Positions 1 through 13,600 of a stretch of 64,000 bases of DNA are shown here, piece by piece. The translations under genes and the position numbers were made by a program. Within the stretch, counting starts at the first letter, position 1, and each line of letters begins with the position of its first letter. The notes beneath the pieces were generated by a model. It saw nothing but the letters and a program-made list of their open reading frames with translations. It did no database searches and was not told where the DNA came from. Source of the DNA: Owenia fusiformis (taxonomy: Eukaryota; Annelida; Polychaeta; Sabellida; Oweniidae); assembly GCA_903813345.2 (NCBI GenBank), contig CAIIXF020000008.1, positions 25,406,822 through 25,470,821 on the forward strand, given 5' to 3'.

Positions 1-1198
1 TTTTATATTAGCCATTATTACTGATCTTACACATCATGAAAAAGTTATACTCTGGATTTTCAAGTCAATCATCCATGATTGAGAAAGTACCTAATGGTGG
101 ATGGTGGTAGAGAGAGGGAACAAAATACATGTACTTGTAAAAAAAACCTATTCAACTACAGAATATGTTGTATTAAGCACAAGACCATTTCTGCAAGTGC
201 AAGTCCATGATGTGAGGCAGTGTCTCACTGTAAAAGCACAATTCTGACTAGTAGTGTTTCTATAAATGTATCGATTTTCAGTCAGGGTGCTGGGTGCGAT
301 TGTGGCATAAACAAGCCAAGAAATTAAGATTTATCTTGAATTTAACAAAAATTGAGCTAGAAGCTTCAAATGAAAAGCATTTTAAAGCTATTTTCTTTCT
401 CGTGGTTAAATTTTTATTGCTTAAGGGGGGGGGGGGGGTGATCGCACCACCCTGACTACACCTGTGTAGTGGAACTTGGATTTCAAATTCATTCAATTCA
501 TCACAAACCGCATATCCTTTCTTTAAGAAGAGTGAAGAGTGGCTAGTCTATCAACTCCATTATTCCATCACAGAAAAATAGTTTAGACCTAAATGTTGAT
601 GAAAAATTTGAAACTTGGGTATGGTGCAACAATATCCTGTGTCTGATAAATAATTGTTCTTGTATTCTGCAATGCAATTGGTTAGAAAAATAGATTCTGA
701 AGAAACAATAGGAAATCTACTTAGGGTCAAGGGTAAAAAGCCAAGGTGACACGATTTATTGATTTGTCTGTATGGAGAAGAGGCAAAGATTGGAAAAAGG
801 TTTGACCAAGAAGGGTTTCGCTTGACCTGGTAAGCACTGCTAAACAGACAATGCATTTTAAAGGCCTAAATACAAATATACTGGGACACCCATTATATTA
901 AACAATTAGCTGCAGATTTATCATCTCAATACACACCACTTAGCCAGGCTAAAAAAGCAAGTGCTGTCCAAGCTAATTAGTTTTTAATGTGAAAGAAAAT
1001 GAAATACAAAATGTTCTTCAATGACTGATAGAATGATTGACTAGGTATATGGCAGATTATATCCTGCTAAAACTCTTAGATACATTGTGTAGCTAATATA
1101 TTATAATACAAGATAGGATACTAAATATACATACATACATATGCAATAAACAGCAGCTTATGAAAACATGTCATGGTGGAATGATAATATTACATATT
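1..1198. other. No gene seen
   Basis: AT-rich non-coding sequence. Open frames here are short, contain homopolymer runs (a G run near 425-438) and show no family motif or plausible splice structure. It may be intergenic or far 3' sequence of the minus-strand ABHD12-like gene. Confidence 0.5.
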
Positions 1199-1890
1199 TT
1201 AGAATCTAAAACAGTCAAATTGAATCTACATCAACATTTAAAATCTACATCAGTAATATTGAATCAACATCAACATTTAGAATCTACATTAGTAATATTG
1301 CATCAACATCAACATTATAGAATCTACATCAGTAATATTGAATCAACATCAACATTTAGAATCTACATTAGTAATATTGCATCTACATCAACATTTAGAA
1401 TCTACATTAGTAATATTGCATCAACATCAACATTTTAGAATCTACATTAGTAATATTGAATCAACATCAACATTTTAGAATCTACATTAGTAATATTGAA
1501 TCAACATCAACATTTTAGAATCTACATCAGTAATATTGCATCAACATCAACATTTTAGAATCTACATCAGTAATATTGAATCAACATCAACATTTTAGAA
1601 TCTACATTAGTAATATTGAATCAACATCAACATTTAGAATCTACATTAGTAATATTGCATCTACATCAACATTTTAGAATCCACATCAGTAATATTGAAT
1701 CAACATCAACATTTTAGAATCTACATCAGTAATATTGCATCAACATCAACATTTTAGAATCTACATCAGTAATATTGAATCAACATCAACATTTTAGAAT
1801 CTACATCAGTAATATTGCATCAACATTAACATTTTAGAATCTACATTAGTAATATTGAATCAACATCAACATTTTAGAATCTACATCAAC
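1199..1890. repeat. Minisatellite, about 40-bp unit, roughly 17 copies
   Basis: A unit of 39-40 bp is repeated head to tail. It contains the cores AATCTACATTAGTAATATTG and AATCAACATCAACATTTTAG. Copies differ by C/T changes (ACATCAGT or ACATTAGT), GAATCAAC versus GCATCAAC, and one-base length changes in the TTTAG run. The open frame across the first copies is a by-product of the repeat. The array sits about 2.7 kb beyond the stop codon of the ABHD12-like gene. Confidence 0.95.
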
Positions 1891-3550
1891 GTTATATAAA
1901 AGCTATCTCAGTCATGTTGAATGAACAGCATTTAACAATTGTGATGATAAAATGAAAGAAATATAAACTAGATTGTCTAACACATAAAATGAACAGACAC
2001 TAGCATGTAAAATTACAAACTTATATCAATAAATACTTTTACTCGTTTACAATGACAAAGAAATGGATACATTGATATGATGAAATTCTGGTGTCGAATT
2101 TCTTAATTATTTACAGTATGACAGTCTATAGATTTAGTATTTTAAGCAAAAGTCAATTTTGGAATTTGACTCATTGAGAAAATAAATTAGACACGGCAAA
2201 AGAGAACAGTGACAAATGAAACAGCTTAAAATGATTATGTTGATCAAGTACCTTAATATAGTGTATTATACAATGTATTCTTTAGTATAACATGTATATA
2301 AAGCAGCAGAGGTAGATACAGTAAAACATGATTCAAAACTTACTAAAATTATCAAACATATGCAAGGAAATGCACAATAACAATGTGCCAAAACCTTGCT
2401 CAAAATTCTAAAAAACAAACTTAAGCAATTTACAATTTGCTTCTAAATCTAAAACCTTTGGTATAATTTCCTGCAATAAAACATCACACAATTCCAATGG
2501 ATATGTGATTCAATTGATTCAAAACTGCTCAAGTTATAATATTCAAGTTGATTCCAGATTAACAATTACATGTACATTCAGTTCATGCATAGCATTACAT
2601 TATTGGATTTGTTCACATTTAAAAAACTTGTATATTTGTGGCAATCACTTTCGCATTTACTGAATTCATTGTATGGGTGTGAGCAAATCCCCAATGCTAC
2701 TTAACAGCCCTTGTACAAATTGCCACTTGTATTGAACAGCCCTTGTGTTGCAGCATTATAACACAGAGGGTACACAGGTTTGTGCATTGATTATTGCTTT
2801 TGTTTCAATCATAACTGTATTTGTTCAGGGGCAAATCACTCGAAAATATCACAGATTATGATTCCTGGATTTCATTTGTCTTTCACAATGTAAATAAAGT
2901 GATATCACAAAATATATGTGAATTTCCTGATTCCTTATTCGGAAAAGTTTTAGAAATAGATTCTCGTTTCACATCTCCTCACTTTTTTGTGCATTTTGCA
3001 ACAAAATTCCTGAAAATATAAAACATCCATATATACATAGTCAATATTTCTTAATTTCAATGCCCCTTGATCAAAAGTACATTTAGCTCAATATGTGTAC
3101 AGTTCGTTGAGAATGTCTCATTTGTTAACCCTCCTTGCAAAAGCAAGTGGATTATTTAGGGTAATAAAACATTCATCAAATCTTTTATACAAAGTTTTGA
3201 CTTTTAAGATGAGGTCTTGAAGATTTTACTGTTTGGTATACCTAATTACAAGTAGTACAAAGTTAATTAGTAACAAAATATGAAGTAATTTCTTTTTAAT
3301 CTGTTATCTATTGTGTGTGATTTATCTCTTTCTGTATATTTGATGACAAGTGTGATTACTCTGCTAGCAGTACAAGGTTAAGATGTGGGACCTTTCACTT
3401 GAAGAGACATATATTACATATAAGTTGACATATTGAGACAAGCCTCGTTTTGTGTTTTTTTAATATGCCATTGTGATTTATAACAAAAAAGACAAACAGA
3501 TCACAATAATAAAAAGTAGAATGATCCGATGAAAAAACAAGTCAATTGAT
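1891..3550. other. No gene seen
   Basis: AT-rich sequence with no coding pattern on either strand that I can support. The 66-codon frame at 2821-3021 has no recognisable motif and no splice context. Confidence 0.5.
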
Positions 3551-3552
3551 TT

Positions 3553-3950
3553 TGAAAGAAAGGTTATTCTGGTAACATAAGCCTTATATTAAATATTAAA
3601 TTAAATGTAATCCCTTTCAAAGGTTCAATGAAACCATAATATTATTCTATTTTATCTTGGAAAATTGCTCTACTGGTATGTCTTCATTATATACTGTGAC
3701 GTTACAAAGTGTTAAGTATATTCACACGATGGAATATTAATTAAATTGACGAAAAAATAGTCTTGATTTTGAAAGAAAGTTTATTTTGAAAGGTTATTTT
3801 GGTAATATGTAATCCCATTCAAAAGTTCATAGAAACCATAATATCACTCTATTTATTTTGGAAAATTACTCTACTGGTATGTCCTCATGTAATAATGTAA
3901 GATTGCAAACTCTTCATTATATTCACACCATGGGCTATTAATTAAATAAA
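3553..3950. repeat. Local tandem duplication, about 200-bp unit, two diverged copies
   Basis: The segment at about 3553-3745 recurs at about 3770-3950. Shared blocks in the same order are GAAAGAAAG, a GTAATCCC stretch, GAAACCATAATAT, GGAAAATT followed by a CTCTACTGGTATGTC block, and a TATTCACAC block ending in TATTAATTAAAT. The copies differ by several indels, so the duplication is not recent. Confidence 0.75.
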
Positions 3951-4620
3951 TATTTTGTGAGTATACGCTACAAGTGAGAGAAGCGAATGAGCTTGAGAAG
4001 GAAGGGATTTGTGGGGGAAATTTGAAAAATGGGATTGCATTTGAAGCTTTCTGGGGCATTTCAAAATACAAAAATCTGCCTAATTGTATTGTATTGTATA
4101 TTTATTTACCTCTAATCACTAGAGAGTTACAATTATAAAGTTACAAATTGAAATAATGAATAAAAACACACATATTTAAAATAGTGAAGAAATATATATC
4201 CCAAGTTAAGATGAAACCTCTATAGTGAACGATGCCATCTTCCCCAAGGTCGATAGCTCAGGACCAAAATAGAGTTGTCACTCCAACAACGAATTTCTTT
4301 TGATTTGCATAGCCAGAATTATGTCTGCTGTTTTTAACTGAATTTCGGTTGTACTTTCACCAAATATTTGTTTTACACGTAACTCATTGCTCATATTATA
4401 ATCGTATGGACGAGTAAAATGTAAATTATTGCCCATTTTTAAACATATTTAAAGTTTGGGGTATTTCAATATAAAAATCAACTTTTCTCTAAATTCTGAG
4501 AGTATGCCATGGCGTTTTACGCGTATATGACACTACACCAGTGATAAGTATAGCAATAGTATAAGAACTTTTACACTTTTTAATGATTCCAACTCATAGT
4601 AATCACTTTGAATGTTCTAC
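3951..4620. other. Probable 3' flank or UTR of the ABHD12-like gene
   Basis: No coding sequence found. It lies directly downstream (on the minus strand) of the ABHD12-like stop codon and is probably 3' UTR at first. I could not fix a polyadenylation site. Confidence 0.4.
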
Positions 4621-7600
4621 TCACTGAATTATAGAAGGAAGTTGAGGAGCTTTGTGAATGTGTTTGTGACCGTAGTTATGTTCTCCATCAAACTCGCGGA
4701 ATGTGACGCTGGATGTGTCAACTCTATTCTTGAGTGCAGCTTGATATAACTGAAAATACATACAAAACTACATATAAACGAGATATTGATTAAGATGACA
4801 AAATGTCACCACCTGTCAATGGTTACAATGGTGTAACAATTGTTACAGACAGACATTGAATGCCAGTAACAACAAAAATCAAAGGCTATAACAATAAATA
4901 TACTGTATATGCATTTACAAGATATATGAATACTGTAATTCTTTATTGCATGTCTCTGTGCATTTTGGGACATGAAAAACAGTTGATGAACATGAGGTGG
5001 CCTTTAAACTACAGTTATCACAGACACTAAAAGAAAATATGTTAATATGCAAACCTACATGCCTAATTAGCTTTCATTTTATTCAAAAATACAAAAATAT
5101 TTAACTTGTGAAGTGTTCGCCTACACAGAACTATATTGAAACATCCGACTTACATTGAAAGTATTTTATTAATGGTTGAGTGAGATAACAAGATGAGTCC
5201 TTAATTCCGTGTCTAAACCCATAATTCATTCACTTTTAAGTTAACAAAACTTAGAAGTGTGAGGAGATCTTCTTAGTTTGTATAGGAAAGCTTCAATCAA
5301 TATTGGAAGATTTAAAAAAATGTTTGTGATTCATGTAATATCCTTAAATCCCCCAAGGCTCCACAGAGATTACAGTTATATGTTTGGCAAATATGGAACA
5401 GGTTGACTTTTTTTCAAAAATGTTATTGACAAATTAGTACTTTAATAGTTCAGAAAATCATAATTTCGCAAACTTGACGACACAGAGTAATCTTTTATTT
5501 ATACAAATAAAAAAACTTTGAAGAATGGCACATTCACACTGAAAAACATAGACATGTCAGACAAACAGAATACATATAATATTCAACTAAAACTACATTT
5601 TGACATGTTTTCATGTTCCCCTTGATTGACATGAATGTGTGGGGGTGCATTTCTATGATTCATATTTTTTCTTAAATAAATTGATTGAAAATGGTTGTAG
5701 TTCTACAGCAAAATCATTTGCGAAATCATTCACTTTTTATAATGCAATTCTTGTAGACCAATCTATGAGAATTTTGTTGAATTTAGAGATATTTTCTCCC
5801 CAAAACTGCACTGATTGCTTGTGAAATAGAAATGCAGAAACTTCCCTAATCTGATTCCCTGACCAGTGGCAGGTATCCATTAAACAAACTAATTCATGTC
5901 AATAAGACTTTTAATCCTGTAATCTGAAAAAAACCAAACTGTGTCCTTAATGGTTTAAATTAACACCTAAAATGGGTTTAAAAATGATCCCTTTTTAAAA
6001 CACTGAATATCTTAATCTCCAATCTTAGTAGAACTGACCAAAGAGCATGTTGGTTAAACTGAAATGAACCAAGCCTTTTCCAATAAATTCTTAAAACAAA
6101 CAAAGTTTATAATTGAGGATAATTGAGAGATCATATACAAATGTTGATATACATCTTTAGTTATTTATAATGTGGGATGAAGTGTATGTTGTTTCACCCT
6201 AATGGTGTTACATTTACCACACTCTTGTGTATGAATGGCATGATGTTATTACTTTTCTAAACTGGACTGAGACAAACATACTTTTCAGTGTACTTGATTA
6301 TTCATGTATTAAAGCATGTGTTGTGAACACTTGTTGAAAATAGAACACCTCAAAAGGAGAACAATTTCCTCTTTTTGAATGTCTATTGACTCCAGGTTAT
6401 CAAAACCTCACAATGATGAGAACACAACTGTCATATGGAATGTGTTTTCTTGTATATTTGGATTCTATTGAACTCTAATTGACCATTGAACGATTGTGGC
6501 TAACACATGCACACCTTTTCAAGTGAATCACAATCTAGAAAAGAGACAGCAGACATTTAAACAATGAAATCATAAAAACTCTTTTCCTGTAAATTGAAAA
6601 GGTCTCTCAGGATGCGGTGGCAATGCAACCAAATACAAATACTGACCAGGATGTAGGGAAAATGCCACCACTCTAAAGCTAGCAATTAGTGAAAGCTCTC
6701 CAAAATAATGAAAATGTAGTTTGCACTGAGACACTTTACACTGGCGAATCTAGGATGGATTTTTTCAAACTAGAAACGTGGGTCCCCCTTGTTCCTTTTC
6801 AGATCCATCCTTGCTTTACCCTCCCCCCATTCTCTCACACTGGAAGAGAGGGAATGGGGTGGAGTATATAAAGGATGCGAGACTTCAAAACATAAAATAG
6901 TCTTCATTAATAATGAATGCAACATGAGATTCTGTGGTGGAGACAAGTGGTGTACTACTCTGATAATGTCCACTCAAAATACACTCAGTCGAACCCATGG
7001 AGTGGGAAGAATAGACAGACACTGATCAAGTTACAGATAGAAACATCTTTCTGATAAAGCACTCTGTTACTCAAAAAAAAAAAAATTTTTCAATCGAATC
7101 CAAATAAGACATTGCCATGCTACTTCATGATGACAATAACAAGGAGATTCAAATCTCCAGTCGAACCCATGGAGTGGGAAGAATAGACAGACACTGATCA
7201 AGTTACAGATAGAAACATCTTTCTGATAAAGCACTCTGTTACTCAAAAAAAACAATTCTGAAATTCGTCGCAACTTCTTTCTTCTGACAAATAGCAATCG
7301 AATCCAAATAAGACATTGCCATGCTACTTCATGATGACAATAACAAGGAGATTCAAATGTTGTCTTTTTGAGTGTGAGAAGATTTTGAGGTTAAAATCTA
7401 TATTCAAACAAATATCATCTCACGTCCTGATATGTCCTGATATGGCTAGAAAATTTCAAGTCACACTCAAACATATATTTATCATATACATGTAATGTGT
7501 GTCAGAGAGATGGCCACTGGGTTTATCAAATTCATACTTTGCTAGATATACTAGATATATAATGGTATTAGTGATATTTGGTATAATTTATCAGTATTAT

Positions 7601-10600
7601 GGAGGTGCTTAGCTTAAGATCAATTCTCCACTTTGTTTATTGAAGGGAGGGACAATATTGGCCAGGATATCTATTCTGTATCATATTCAGTCTAACTCCA
7701 CCCTCTGTTCTGTGATAAAGCATGAAGCAAACACAAAATGGATAAAACAGGGGTAATTAGGATTGTTTGCAATTGTCAAAATGTCACTTTTATCATACTA
7801 GAAAGCTGTAGTATTGATGTAAATATCATATTTCCATTGTGATTTATCAGAGTCCCCCTTTATCTAATGTTTGAAAGACACAGGCATTCCTAGAGATAGT
7901 ACAAGCTGTGCATCCCACAATGTAATATGTCCCTTTTACAATATTTCATTACATTATTTCCAGAAAGAAGTTGGTGAAAGCCATGCAGTTCAACACAGGT
8001 CATCCCCTACTGTTAAGTTTGGAGGCTATAACTGTATCTAATCTAGAGCTTGAGACAATACATATTGAAGATGCTTTGAAGTGTGTGAGACCAGGTGATA
8101 GGATGATGCCATATACCTAAGACCTTCTATCTTTACCAGACACTACTAACCAAACAATTTCAAAATAGATTAAAGCAATCCTTGATAACATTCAAGTTTA
8201 TAACTATCAAACTGTCATAAAATTGATAACAGGTAGTGCATAGATGTTTACACTACAAATGGCATGAGGTTGACATCATTTTATATCAAAATGACACCTC
8301 GGACCTCAATGCTTTTAATACAAGCCATATATTACTTGAACAGATTACAGTGGCGTAAAATTGAATTCAGAATTTTTCAAAACGCTTCCAGACTTATTAG
8401 TCAATCTATTTTGACTTTTAATAGTAAAACACTGTTTGTTTGTTGTGTGGCTGCTATTACTGATGCCTAAATAAAGTTGAAATAAAGTTTAATAAGTGTG
8501 TAAACAATCAGAATATTGAATCTCATAACGTCAAATACAGTTGACACTTCTTGAACAAACAAGTCCATTCATAATTTCAATCGAAACTCATAAATCAAAA
8601 TGTTAACATCGTAAATAAATCTACTGTAAACATCGTAATGAAATATTTTCAAGGCCCCACCCTATCTTAAAACAAAGTAAAATGTTGACGAATTTCTCGT
8701 TCAACTTTGCTGACAAGTAGAGAGTGGTATTTTGAAGATAACTGAATGTTTGATTATGGTTAATGTTTAAGTATATTTAGATGCAATATTTATAAGGAGT
8801 TTCACTATCATGACACTTTCAATTGTCAAAAATGCAATACTGGCTGTAAAGATCCTCATAAATTATGTTGAGAATCATTGAATTTTTGAGATTATATAAA
8901 TTATGAACATATTTTTCATATGACACTGGTGATCCATTCCATTACGCTGGCTATTCGTTTCGGTAACAAAATGTTGGAACCTCGAAGGTACGATTTTTCT
9001 TTTTTCCTTATTCCACGCGTTGAAGGCACAATTCCAACGACCTTTGTGTCAGTAAAACATGTGTCAGTATCATATGTCTAAGAAAATGTACATGTTTGCG
9101 ACCAAATAGTTCAGAAGACCACAGAATTGTCAATTAATACCTAACTTAAGTTACCATAACAGAAACTTCGGAATGCGGAATTCTGCCCACAATGCGTAAA
9201 ATAAGGAAAAAAGAAAAACCTTACCTTTCATGCTTCTACTTCTTTTGTATCATACACCACATGTTCATAGCAAGCTGGGCAATGGTCAAGGACATTAGGG
9301 CAATTGTCAAGGATATTAGGGTAATGGTCAAGGACATTAGGGTAATTGTCAAGGATATTAGGGTAATGATCAAGGACATTAGGGCAATGGTCAAGGATAT
9401 TAGGGCAATGGTCAAAGACATTAGGGCAATGGTCAAGGACATTAGGGCAATGGTCAAGGACATTAAAGCAATGGTCAAAGAATATAAGAAATTATGGTTT
9501 CCTGTGTTGTAACTTATACTGCAGTAGAAAAAGAGCAATTTGAAAACTCAAAATTCAAATATTTTGTATGGGTCAGGAATCTTTATGAATAGCAATACTA
9601 CACATGAGTGTTTGGTTTTGCCCATTTCACATATCTAATAGCTCAAAGGTCTATACTTTTAACTTTTTAATAACGTTTCAATGACAAGTCTCCAAATATT
9701 TAGAATTAGTGAAAGAATGTTGTAGATCACAGTGACATTCAAGTAAATCACATAAATCTGTAAATCTGGCCTTTTTAATGAACAAACATCAAAGTAATTT
9801 GAAAGTGAGCAAATTTGTATCTGCCAATTAAATACTGCATAAGGTGACAATGTCTACAATTTGCATAATTGAATTATAACATTACTTGAATGTTACATTT
9901 GAATGCATGGTTAGGTACATGTAAGGTCATACAGGGCATTGATCTCCCCAGGTGTTTTCTCAGGTGGGTGCAAATTCTCATTTTCAGAATTCAGACCAAA
10001 TTTGGTCAAAATATGCCAATTTTTCAAGATTTTTCTCATTTTAAGTGGGTGCTAATGGATTATCAGGTGGGTGCAAGCCTTTTTTCCAAATCTCAAGTGG
10101 GTGCTGCACCCACTTGCTTTAATGCTGGGGAGATCACTGCAGGGATATACATCGGTCTGTGACTCCATTCAATTTTTGTTCTCTTATTCAAGTTTTATTT
10201 GAACTTCGCCAATCGTTTCCATGGTAATCACATAATTTTAATACAGACAGGAAAAGTTGGTATAACAGCAGGTTTACTCTATTTTGCATTTTGTATAGAT
10301 GGCAGCACATGATTGCACATTAAACTGAGGTGCCTATTAACTATGAAAAAATAAAAATCCAAGATGTTCATACTTTTTAACAAGAAAAATCATAAATATG
10401 AAATATGTGTGATAGATTCAAATTTAACATTTAATCCATTTTGATAAAAGAACATGTGTCTTATTATCAAAACACTCACAAAGGAAGGAAAACATAATGT
10501 CACTTATGGTCCTGAACAACAACAGAAACCATTCAGTTTGTTACATTGGCATTGAACAAAACTAAAATGGAAAAGTTTTTATCGCATAGGAGTCTATTAC

Positions 10601-13600
10601 CATATTTATAGGATATCCTATGATTTTGAGGAATATCATTTTTATATACGAGGTGATATTGATATCTGCACGAGAGAGCAAAGCGAATATCAATATCACT
10701 GAGTAGATTAAAATGATATTCTGAAAAAATCATAGGATGTTCTTGTTATCCTACACTTACAAGGAGTGTACTAAATGTATAATATCATTCCAAAATGAAT
10801 TTCATGCCAAATAGAGTCAATTTGGCGGGAAATCAACAAGCGGAGTATATCGTCACAATATCCTCCGCATATTGGGTTTTCCGGAGTATATCGTTACGAT
10901 ATCCTCTGGTTATTCATTTTGCCAATAAATATCAAATTTATTTTTTAATGTTGTACCTTTAGTCCACTAAGTGTAGGATAAAGTGCATTATCATAGATAC
11001 ACTGTTTACCATAAGTAAAACAGTGGGGTATAATTTTTAAACCATTCTTAAAATGAATTCTCTTATCCTTGAACTATGGCATCATGATATCCATCATTAC
11101 AACAATGGATGCACATGTGGTGTCACATCCATCATTACAACAATGGATGCACATGTGGTGTCACATCCATCATTACAACAATGGATGCACATTGTGGTGT
11201 CACATTATGCATAAACATAGGCATAGTTCAGAACAATATTTGATTCCTATATCACTCTACTATACCTAACCCCTAGAAATGCATATGGTATACTGTTTAT
11301 CTAATTGTATTGTTTAGTATATTTGAAAGTACCTTATTAACAGTCATCTGATAAACCATTCATAAGGAACAGACACATAAAAACATAATCATTACTGATA
11401 AGCCAAATGGGTTGCCACTGAACACCAAATGCAAGGTATAGTAGAGTGTATATATCATCTCCAGTGAAAGATTTTGGTAAAATATAGTTAGTAATTAGTC
11501 ATAAAATACAAAACCTGCAATAGTTAATAAATATTGTGAATGCAACCTGAATAATATACCATACTAGCAATTTAGCATGTACTAGGTTTATCATTGAGAA
11601 TGGAACTGAGCCTATTACTTTCTACATTACCTTCTCTCCAAGATGGAATGGCACAATTTTATCATCTCTAGCATGTAGAATGAGCAATGGACTGTTGACT
11701 GACTGGAGGCTGAAATATAGCACATAACAAATTATGAAACAATATAATCCTTTCATATAAGGTTCTCATTTTCAAAACAGCATTCTCACTTTGAGGTTTT
11801 GGTTTTTGATAGTAAATGAAGTATGGGGATTTTCCTTTGTTTCTAAATGTAGATTTGAAAATTCTGCAATCAATGCAATGTAAGATACAAATCATGTATT
11901 GGAATGTTTAATGACAAAGGGTCTAAAATACTTACTTTGTGCCACTATCAAAGTAGACCCCGCAATACTCTATGGCATCTAAGAAAACATAGTTGAATAT
12001 ACTCCTCGGCAGAAGAAAAAATGGCTGGAAAAAGAGCATTATTTCAGTACAGTGTTATTTAGTTCAGAATATATGTACTGGTACATTAATTCCATGGTTA
12101 CTGTATGGACATCATTACAAAAATATGGTATCTTTGTAACCAGTGGAAAAATATCATGTTTTGTCAATTTTTCATTGAACCATCAAATACAAGTTTCAAA
12201 TCATGAGACCCAGTGCCATATCTGTTGGTTAACAGACTTTTGCTACTTGACTCAAAATAAGGCTGACAGTTATAAGGGCCAATCTGCATTTTGAATCATT
12301 GGTGTAACAACATTATATTTAGCTATGTACAGTATGTTATTCATGAAGCTGTTATTCATCCTCTTCAAGAAGCAAAAACTGCAAATACAGCTATGAGGCA
12401 TTCTGATACCCACAGCATCTCTCTACAGACAGCAATGGGGAAAGCCTGATTTACCATGATTGGTGGGATGATTCTACTGCATTTCTGGAGCTCCCCTATG
12501 TATAGCAATTCATTTGACTTACCCGAGTAAGAGGATGATTAGCTGCCGCAGACCTGAGATTATTGAATGGAGATTCAAGGACAACTCCTACGGGACATTC
12601 ATCTGCAATGAATCAAACTGAACAATTAATATTGAACCATTCAGAGTACCATTTCTGCATACAGGGCTCAAATTAAGGGAAGAATTGACTTTTGCATGAT
12701 CTGAACTGAGTTATTCTTTTCTTGTAAAAAGATAATTACATTAGACTGGTCATGTTTTCATTTTTGTGCACTGGACCCAAATCATTTGATTGTAGATTGG
12801 TAATATAAAAGGTGGGATAGATTGACTCTTATCTATTTCAAAGGCATGTATAAATTGCCTATAGACAAAAGAAAGTCTGAACTTACCCTCACATAGCACC
12901 TTGGCCACCTTGCTAGCAACACTGCAACACAAACAAATGGATTTAGTGATACTATTGAAAAAATTCCCCTGATTGTTTTTATTATTAGATTTGATTTAAT
13001 CACTTCGAAAGTTTGTAAACAACACTCCAAACAGTTGCATTTCACAACTATCAAATTATGACCAGAGATTTGTGAAAATAAATTCTTGTTTTTACATACA
13101 GGTTTTTCTCTTAGATTTATGTCTAAAGATTGATTGAGTATTTTTATAAATGGAGTATGAGGAGTCACATATTACTTACCCAGAGCCTAAGGAATGACCC
13201 CATATAAATACTGGACTATCTTTGCTTCTTCTTTTTATTGATTTATACAAAAAGACTGCATCATATACGACCCCTTCTTCTGTAGGGACCCCTGTAGAGT
13301 CACCATACCCTGCAGATATACAATAATATACAAACCAAGGGTGTTTCCATTATGGCAGATATGAACATGCATTATGTAAAGTTTAATATCTGCTTATGAA
13401 TTAAAAATCCAGTTTTTAAAAATCCATGAAACAGAAAATTCAATCAAACAAGCCAAATATAGCATCAAATTTAAATAGATAAATAAAATTAGAGGGCATA
13501 TGAAATGGAGTTCGCACAGGTGCTTGTGTGTTGGAGAAATATAAACAATTAGGAACTGTACAAGAAAATGTGATACAGAATCAGGTTAAGCAGATAAGAT

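Larger units (their letters stand above)
4750..11630 (-). other. Last intron of the ABHD12-like gene (6.9 kb)
   Basis: This phase-0 intron lies between the exon ending LGEK and the exon starting LYQAAL. It contains no supported nested gene. It holds the dispersed and local repeats listed separately (6986, 8924, 9280, 9940, 10611, 10747 and 11090), which explain its size. Confidence 0.8.

Noticed and set aside
9192-9512. 106-codon frame with repeated MVKDIR units, open on both strands
   Set aside because: It comes from a 21-bp tandem repeat that follows a truncated transposon. The frame starts inside that element and there is no splice or domain support.
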